From the NCBI GenBank assembly GCA_031281225.1, contig JAITFQ010000052.1, positions 1 through 36,396 on the forward strand: a stretch of DNA of 36,396 nt, written 5' to 3'. The translations under genes and the position numbers were made by a program. The notes beneath the pieces are model-generated. The model was given only the letters and a program-made list of their open reading frames with translations. It did no database searches and was not told the DNA's origin. The stretch comes from Chitinispirillales bacterium. GTDB lineage: Bacteria; Fibrobacterota; Chitinivibrionia; Chitinivibrionales; Chitinispirillaceae. This document shows positions 32,083-36,396 of the stretch, one piece after another. Position 1 is the stretch's first letter; every line of letters starts with the position of its first letter.

Positions 32083-33657
32083 TCAGCATCCCGCCACGGT
32101 GATTTTTTTTCCGTCCACGACTTCTTCCCTCATGTAAACTTTTTCGTCCCATGATTTTTCTGTGTCGCGGTCGAAGATAACGAGCCATCCGGTGTCTGAG
32201 CCGACTTTGTCCATGTATTGGGATATTTGGTCGAGTGATTTGGAGCGGTCTCTTATGTTTTGCAGGATTTTGAGTTCGATGGGGTACTTGTGCCCCTCGT
32301 AGACGACACACAGGTCTGCCCGTTTTTTGCCCAAAGCCATTTCGCGGATGATCTGGCCGCCGCTGTTTACGATTCTTTGCAAGAATGCCTGTATGACTAA
32401 GTGCGCGGCGGCTTCGTCGTATTCGTAGAGGTTTGTTTTGTAGCGTTTCACCCAAATTTCGCTGTTCTCGCGCCAATATGTCTGAAAATCCTTTATCAGG
32501 AAGTTCATATCAATCTTACCGTCTTTCAGGTAACGCGGGATAGTGTAGTTTTCGTACCCTCTCTCTATTGATTTCAGGGCATCCCAGTTCAAAGTCCTGA
32601 TCATCAGGTTTGCGTAGATAGGGTTTGCCGGTTCAACCCTGCCGTTACTCTCCCTTATAAGACCTAAATCTCTCGCGTACAGATAGTCATTCGAACGCTC
32701 ACTTGTCTCAATATCTTCGCCTAAAATAAGCGGTTTTATGATATTGCGCACTCGCGGCTCTTTCAGTCTCTCCATCATGCTGTCGAAATGCGTGCCCCAT
32801 TTGGTGATGAGGTTTTGGATGGCCTGTTCCGCCATATCTTTTGTGATGGGTATTAAGTAATCTTTTTTGGTTATTTTTTCTGCGGATTCGCAAGCAATAG
32901 CGTTTACAAGCCAAGGCTGTCCCTGCGTTTGCTCAAAAACATAGTCCACAACTTGCGACTCAAACACTTGCCCCGTTTCAATCGTATGCTGTGCGTAAAG
33001 TTCAGCAACTTCCAGTTGTGTAAAATTTCTTAAACTAAAACTTTTTTTCATAATATTAAACGGGCTTGCGCTGCCGACCGTTTCGGAATTGGGGCGAATC
33101 AGGGACTTGTAGTCCCGAATGTTCCGCATCCCAACAAGAGCAACGGAGTGGACAAACGGAATATCAGACCTGTTTATGTAGCCTTCCCGCAACTGTCTTA
33201 AAAACGCGATCAAGGTACCGTTAGACAGGCAGTCCGCTTCGTCAAAAAATATAACTAACGGTTTGTCAAGCGAGCGGCAGTATTTCACAAGTGTAGATTT
33301 CAGCACATTGGCGATATCGTCGTAATCAGCGTCTCTCGCGAACCCTTCCGGCAACCCTCGCTCTTCAATACAGTTTTTTATTTTTTTTACCACCGCCGGG
33401 ATACCGTCTTTCGGGTCAGCAATCCCCTGTATGGCTTCTAATGAGCAATACAGGGAGTAATACTTCCCCTCCGCGTTTATTTTGCGGTTGAGCTCCTGAA
33501 GCAGCGTCGTTTTCCCGCTCTGGCGGGCCGCGTGGATGACGAAATAGTGTTCGCTGTCGATAAGGTCCATAAGTTCATCGACAATGCCCCGAAACGGGTC
33601 GAGCATATAGTGCTTGCTCGATACGCATGGGCCGGCTACGTTAAAAAATTTAGGCAT
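32083..33657 (-). CDS. AAA ATPase with C-terminal PD-(D/E)XK nuclease-like domain
   Basis: A 524-residue protein. The AAA_14-like ATPase half has Walker A HAARQSGKTTLL (about 42-53) and Walker B PLVIFFDEADCL (about 133-144). The C-terminal part has the nuclease-fold signature RADLCVVYEGHKYPIELKI, in which Asp and the E-x-K pair are kept. Proteins of this layout are numerous and multi-copy in Fibrobacter-like and Bacteroidota genomes, with no firm function; ideas include mobile elements, toxin or defence roles. It starts 3 bp after pyrF, so it is probably co-transcribed with it. A broken relative of the wider group lies at 2173-2448. Confidence 0.78.
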   Translation of the reverse strand: MPKFFNVAGPCVSSKHYMLDPFRGIVDELMDLIDSEHYFVIHAARQSGKTTLLQELNRKINAEGKYYSLYCSLEAIQGIADPKDGIPAVVKKIKNCIEERGLPEGFARDADYDDIANVLKSTLVKYCRSLDKPLVIFFDEADCLSNGTLIAFLRQLREGYINRSDIPFVHSVALVGMRNIRDYKSLIRPNSETVGSASPFNIMKKSFSLRNFTQLEVAELYAQHTIETGQVFESQVVDYVFEQTQGQPWLVNAIACESAEKITKKDYLIPITKDMAEQAIQNLITKWGTHFDSMMERLKEPRVRNIIKPLILGEDIETSERSNDYLYARDLGLIRESNGRVEPANPIYANLMIRTLNWDALKSIERGYENYTIPRYLKDGKIDMNFLIKDFQTYWRENSEIWVKRYKTNLYEYDEAAAHLVIQAFLQRIVNSGGQIIREMALGKKRADLCVVYEGHKYPIELKILQNIRDRSKSLDQISQYMDKVGSDTGWLVIFDRDTEKSWDEKVYMREEVVDGKKITVAGC

Positions 33658-33660
33658 GGG

Positions 33661-34374
33661 TCAAATCGCCCTTTCCAAACTATTTTTAATATCCTCCGCC
33701 GCTTTTCCCGGGTTCTCCGCCCCAGTAATCGGTCGTCCGACTACGAGCAGGGTCGCGCCGTTTTTTATCGCCCATTCGGGGGTGGCGACGCGCTTTTGGT
33801 CGTTGACGTCGGCGCCGGCCGGGCGTATGCCCGGGGTGACGATCTCGAAGCCGGCGGGGATTGACGGGGCGACCGCTTCCAAATCCGCCGCCGAGCAGAC
33901 AATCCCGCCCAACCCCGCCTCAACCGCTTTTTGCGCGAGGTGCAGGACGTATTCGTTAGTGGGCATTGATACGCCGAGTTCGCAGTTGAGCGCGGATTGA
34001 TTGATGCTTGTGAGGAGCGTTACGCCCAAAATTTTCGGGCGGTGCGCCGCTTTCGCGGCTTCCTCGGCGGCGGCTTTCATCATGTCGATTCCGCCCTGGG
34101 TGTGTATCGTCATGTAATCCACATTAAGCCCGCAGGCCGCCCGCACAGCTTTGGCGACGGTGTTTGGGATGTCGTGGAATTTGAGGTCTAAAAATATCTT
34201 ACGGCCGGCGGAACGTACCAAATCAAGTACCCCTGGCCCGAAGCGTGTAAACTGCTCCAAACCGAGTTTGTACACGCCGACGCTGTCCGACGTTTCCCGG
34301 ATGAGCGCTTCAAGCGCGCCGGTGTCGTCGATGTTGTCCAAGGCTAAAGCGATATAATCACGTGTGTTTTTCAT
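33661..34374 (-). CDS. pyrF: Orotidine 5'-phosphate decarboxylase
   Basis: Last step of UMP synthesis. TIM barrel of 237 residues with the catalytic block FLDLKFHDIPNTV near residue 59, VYKLGLEQFTRFG, LGVTLLTS and the phosphate-gripping VTPGIRPAG and VVGRPIT. ATG 34374 is preferred over the GTG two codons earlier: TATATT lies just 6 nt before it and there is no Shine-Dalgarno. It is placed apart from the pyrRBC operon, with a likely separate promoter and an AAA ATPase gene directly behind. Confidence 0.95.
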   Translation of the reverse strand: MKNTRDYIALALDNIDDTGALEALIRETSDSVGVYKLGLEQFTRFGPGVLDLVRSAGRKIFLDLKFHDIPNTVAKAVRAACGLNVDYMTIHTQGGIDMMKAAAEEAAKAAHRPKILGVTLLTSINQSALNCELGVSMPTNEYVLHLAQKAVEAGLGGIVCSAADLEAVAPSIPAGFEIVTPGIRPAGADVNDQKRVATPEWAIKNGATLLVVGRPITGAENPGKAAEDIKNSLERAI

Positions 34375-34380
34375 AATCAC

Positions 34381-34386
34381 AATATA
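34381..34386 (-). promoter_or_regulatory. -10 box of pyrF, leaderless geometry
   Basis: TATATT on the minus strand, then GTGATT, then ATG 34374. The -35 region is weak (GTTAAA at 17-nt spacing). The start point should fall at the ATG. Confidence 0.5.
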
Positions 34387-34426
34387 ATATTTGGGACACT
34401 TGATTTAACGAATATTCCTTAAAAAT

Positions 34427-34525
34427 AAAGTCAAAACCTGTTTTTTGAAAAAGCCAAGTATGGCACAATTTTTGATTTTGCGGAATCCTCGCCCGCACGA
34501 AGCGGTTATTTCTGGATTAAATCGG
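34427..34525. repeat. Dispersed intergenic repeat, copy 2
   Basis: Same element as at 2497-2594, with conserved blocks in the same order and orientation. In this copy the CGCCCGCACGAAGC part also pairs with sequence beyond the repeat to form a long hairpin. It lies in the divergent gap between pyrF and the sigma-factor gene. Confidence 0.75.
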
Positions 34526-34549
34526 AGAGGGTGCTTCGTGCAGGCGAGG
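34487..34549. other. Long stem-loop (16 of 17 pairs) upstream of the ECF sigma gene
   Basis: CCTCGCCCGCACGAAGC (34487-34503) faces GCTTCGTGCAGGCGAGG (34533-34549) across 29 nt, with one C-A mismatch. It could be an RNA hairpin in a 5' leader, a small RNA, or a cruciform. No T-run follows, so a simple terminator is unlikely. Confidence 0.6.
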
Positions 34550-34674
34550 GTACTTAGAGACCAAAGGGTGGTTACTTGCTTGGATTTTTCAAAAAAATGA
34601 TTTTGATTTTATCTTTTTTTAATAAAAATGTATTTTTAAGTAACAAATTTTCCCTCCAAGGGTGTTTCAATTAT

Positions 34675-35184
34675 ATGAACCAAACAAAATCGGGCGTCTA
34701 TACTCCGGATACGGAAGCCCTTTTCAGAAAATATGGCTCCATGGTGCTGCGGCGGTGCCGCTTGCTCCTTGGGGATGATAACGCTGCCGCCGACGCGGCG
34801 CAGGAGGTTTTTGTGAAAATTATTGAGAATAAACACCGCCTGAACGCAAAATACCCGTCAAGCCTGTTGTTTACAATGGCGACAAACCATTGCCTGAACC
34901 TGATACGCGACGGCAAGCGCCACGGGGAGGGCGCCGACGGGGAATCACTTTTGCAACGGATCGCCTGCGCCGACGATGTGGAAGAGCGGCAAGGGCACCG
35001 CGATACGCTGCGAAAACTGTTCCGCCGCAGCCCGGAATCGAGCCGCGCCATCGCGGTATTTCATTATGTGGACGGAATGACGCTTGAAGAAACTGCCCGC
35101 GAAGTCAAAATGTCTGTAAGCGGGGTGCGCAAGCGGCTAATCACGTTGCGCAAAACCTTGGCGGAATTGGAGGGGGTGGGGTAA
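34675..35184 (+). CDS. ECF-type RNA polymerase sigma factor
   Basis: A 169-residue sigma-70 family protein with only the ECF regions. Region 2 is RKYGSMVLRRCRLLLGDDNAAADAAQEVFVKI to HCLNLIRD, and region 4 is DGMTLEETAREVKMSVSGVRKRL, a helix-turn-helix. The track start at 34576 adds a hydrophobic stretch not found in such factors. ATG 34675 is preferred, with a weak AAGGG upstream. The next gene, 67 bp later, is its likely anti-sigma partner. Confidence 0.87.
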   Translation: MNQTKSGVYTPDTEALFRKYGSMVLRRCRLLLGDDNAAADAAQEVFVKIIENKHRLNAKYPSSLLFTMATNHCLNLIRDGKRHGEGADGESLLQRIACADDVEERQGHRDTLRKLFRRSPESSRAIAVFHYVDGMTLEETAREVKMSVSGVRKRLITLRKTLAELEGVG

Positions 35185-35251
35185 TGCGAAATTTGAAATG
35201 CGAAATGCGAAATAAAAACAAGAAAAAATATTATGTTGGATTGGAGGGGGT

Positions 35252-36106
35252 ATGAATAAAAAAGTTATTTCTGATTGGAAAATTGAACGCTACCTCCTCG
35301 GTGAATTGCCGGAGGGAGAGATGGAAGCGTTGCGGGCGCAGGAAGAGTCTGATTTGAGTTTGCAGAAAAAAATCGCTGAATTGCGGGCGAGTGACGCTGA
35401 ACTGCTCGGCAGGCATCCGCCGGAAGTTATGGCCCGAAAAATAGACGCGGCCGTGGATTCCAAAAAACACGCCGCGCCGAAACCGTCGCGTTTCGTATTG
35501 ACGGGGAAGGCGGCGGGTACGTCACTATTACACGGATGGAAAGGCATCCCCCGCTGGGCGGTGATTCCCGCTTTTGCCTGCGCGCTTGTTTTGCTGACGC
35601 TTCCGTTGCGGCTAATCCCGTCCGTTCCTGTTAAAGACGACGGCGCGGAGCTTGCGCTTCTTCCGGGTGACGCGGACGACGGTACCCGAATCAAGGGTTT
35701 CGAATCCCGTTTGGAAGTGTGGCGGAAAGTCGGCGCGTCGGCCGAAAGGCTCGCGCCCGGCGCCGACGCGGCGCAAGGGGACGTAGTTCAACTGCGCTAC
35801 CTTGTGCCGGAACCTTGCTACGGAACCATCGTCAGCATAGACGGCCGGGGGCATTTGACCGTACATCTATCAGGCGAAGCCGGCCGGGCAATCCCGCTGA
35901 CACCGGGCAGGCCCGTAGCCTTAGAACACTCCTACGAGCTTGACGACGCGCAAAAATTTGAAATTTTCTATCTAATCACCGCATCCCAAAATTTCAATAC
36001 AGACACGGCAGCGCAATCGTTGCTAAAATCAAACAATAAACACAGGCCGTCTTTACCAAGAGGCCAGCAAGTTACAATTTTTGCGTTACGGAAGATTGGG
36101 GGGTAA
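35252..36106 (+). CDS. Probable membrane anti-sigma factor with DUF4384-like periplasmic domain
   Basis: A 284-residue protein with a cytoplasmic helical N-terminus (YLLGELPEGEMEALRAQEES) like anti-sigma factors, but without the usual zinc motif HxxxCxxC. One membrane span (AVIPAFACALVLLTLPLRLI, about 108-127) is followed by an outside domain with GDVVQLRYLVP, YGTIVSIDGRGHLTVHL and HSYELDDAQKFEIFYLIT, matching the DUF4384-like sensor region. It has GGAGGGGG before the ATG. It should hold the ECF factor at the membrane until a periplasmic or envelope signal arrives. In other genomes I recall such pairs near caspase-like peptidase genes, but none is within this window. Confidence 0.75.
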   Translation: MNKKVISDWKIERYLLGELPEGEMEALRAQEESDLSLQKKIAELRASDAELLGRHPPEVMARKIDAAVDSKKHAAPKPSRFVLTGKAAGTSLLHGWKGIPRWAVIPAFACALVLLTLPLRLIPSVPVKDDGAELALLPGDADDGTRIKGFESRLEVWRKVGASAERLAPGADAAQGDVVQLRYLVPEPCYGTIVSIDGRGHLTVHLSGEAGRAIPLTPGRPVALEHSYELDDAQKFEIFYLITASQNFNTDTAAQSLLKSNNKHRPSLPRGQQVTIFALRKIGG

Positions 36107-36130
36107 AGCCTTAAAATTTTTAAGATATTT

Positions 36131-36197
36131 TTTTGAGGACGGGGCTCGGACAAGATAAAAACATTAAAATTCTTTTGAGGACGGGGCTCTGCCCCGT
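36131..36197 (+). repeat. 17-bp direct repeat and a 7-bp hairpin after the anti-sigma gene
   Basis: TTTTGAGGACGGGGCTC occurs at 36131-36147 and 36173-36189. The second copy runs into ACGGGGC-TCT-GCCCCGT (36181-36197), a perfect stem. No T-run follows. The 290-bp gap to the window end holds only repeats and no gene. Confidence 0.7.
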
Positions 36198-36216
36198 AAC
36201 GCCCCGACATATCAGC

Positions 36217-36263
36217 CCCCCGCGGCCCCCCATAAAAGATGAACTTTTATGGGGGGCGTGGGG
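36217..36263. repeat. Perfect 13-bp hairpin, extended by a second stem
   Basis: CCCCCCATAAAAG (36226-36238) and CTTTTATGGGGGG (36244-36256) pair perfectly around ATGAA. After one bulged G, the flanking CCCCGCG and CGTGGGG continue the stem with one G-T pair. It may act as a bidirectional terminator or be part of a mobile repeat. Confidence 0.7.
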
Positions 36264-36283
36264 TGTAAACGTGGGCAAAAGTC

Positions 36284-36396
36284 AAAAGAAACCACCCCGC
36301 CCTACGGGCACCCCTCCAAGGAGGGGAATTAAAGGCATTTGATGTTATTCCCCTCCTTGGAGGGGTGGACGCGGAGCGGACGGGGTGGTTTCTTTT
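36284..36396. mobile_element. 113-bp palindromic MITE-like element with 16-bp terminal inverted repeats
   Basis: AAAAGAAACCACCCCG at 36284-36299 is perfectly inverted at 36381-36396, the last base of the window. Inside, CACCCCTCCAAGGAGGGGAAT (21 bp, 36309-36329) is perfectly inverted at 36347-36367. The arms between differ. It is non-coding. The exact end of the contig at the repeat edge suggests a multi-copy element that stopped the assembly. Confidence 0.7.

Noticed and set aside
32078-32476. 132-residue minus-strand ORF rich in Arg and His
   Set aside because: It is an alternate frame of the AAA ATPase gene with no independent start signal.
35690-35720. GTTTCGAATCCCG stretch resembling a tRNA T-loop
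   Set aside because: It lies inside the anti-sigma coding sequence, and no acceptor, D or anticodon stems can be built around it.

Overview
The window reads as a chromosomal contig from a fibre-degrading member of the Fibrobacterota (Fibrobacter-like, gut or rumen type). This is an inference. It rests on secreted GH45, GH11, GH43 and CE15 enzymes with conserved C-terminal tails of the type IX secretion kind, a bacterial PcrB-like prenylglyceryl-phosphate synthase, Omp85 and other beta-barrel proteins of a diderm envelope, and TATATT-type -10 boxes. No rRNA, tRNA or CRISPR array was seen.

Region 1 (1-2450): a protein joining a periplasmic domain, a SUMF1/FGE-like domain and an outer-membrane barrel. 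Its signal peptide lies upstream of the ORF-track start, directly behind a 14-nt poly-C tract. A broken AAA-ATPase-like gene follows. Region 2 (2451-16101): a lignocellulose block with two tandem GH45 endoglucanases, glycogen branching enzyme GlgB, a decayed Rpn/PDDEXK transposase fragment, GH43+CBM6, a CE15 glucuronoyl esterase and a GH11 xylanase. Together these would cut cellulose and glucuronoarabinoxylan and release lignin-carbohydrate esters. Region 3 (16135-20686): a PcrB-like synthase overlapping an Omp85 protein, then a convergent ABC exporter/TPR operon.

Region 4 (20790-28029): bioC, a short leader ORF with pyrR-pyrB-pyrC, a divergent AnmK-like protein that has probably lost catalysis, and bioD-bioA. 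Region 5 (28095-33657, minus strand): an AT-richer surface-glycan style cluster (SAM methyltransferase with an in-frame 13-nt poly-G tract, GT4 glycosyltransferase, NAD-dependent epimerase, FkbM methyltransferase), then an AAA ATPase fused to a PD-(D/E)XK-like domain behind pyrF. Region 6 (34381-36396): a dispersed intergenic repeat with a long hairpin, an ECF sigma factor with its probable membrane anti-sigma partner, and a repeat-rich end closing exactly on a 16-bp terminal inverted repeat.

The most interesting signals are the two long G/C homopolymers in or against surface-related genes (candidate phase-variable loci), a set of genes whose -10 box sits only 6-8 nt before the ATG (candidate leaderless transcripts), and a small ORF missing from the track whose stop overlaps the pyrR start.
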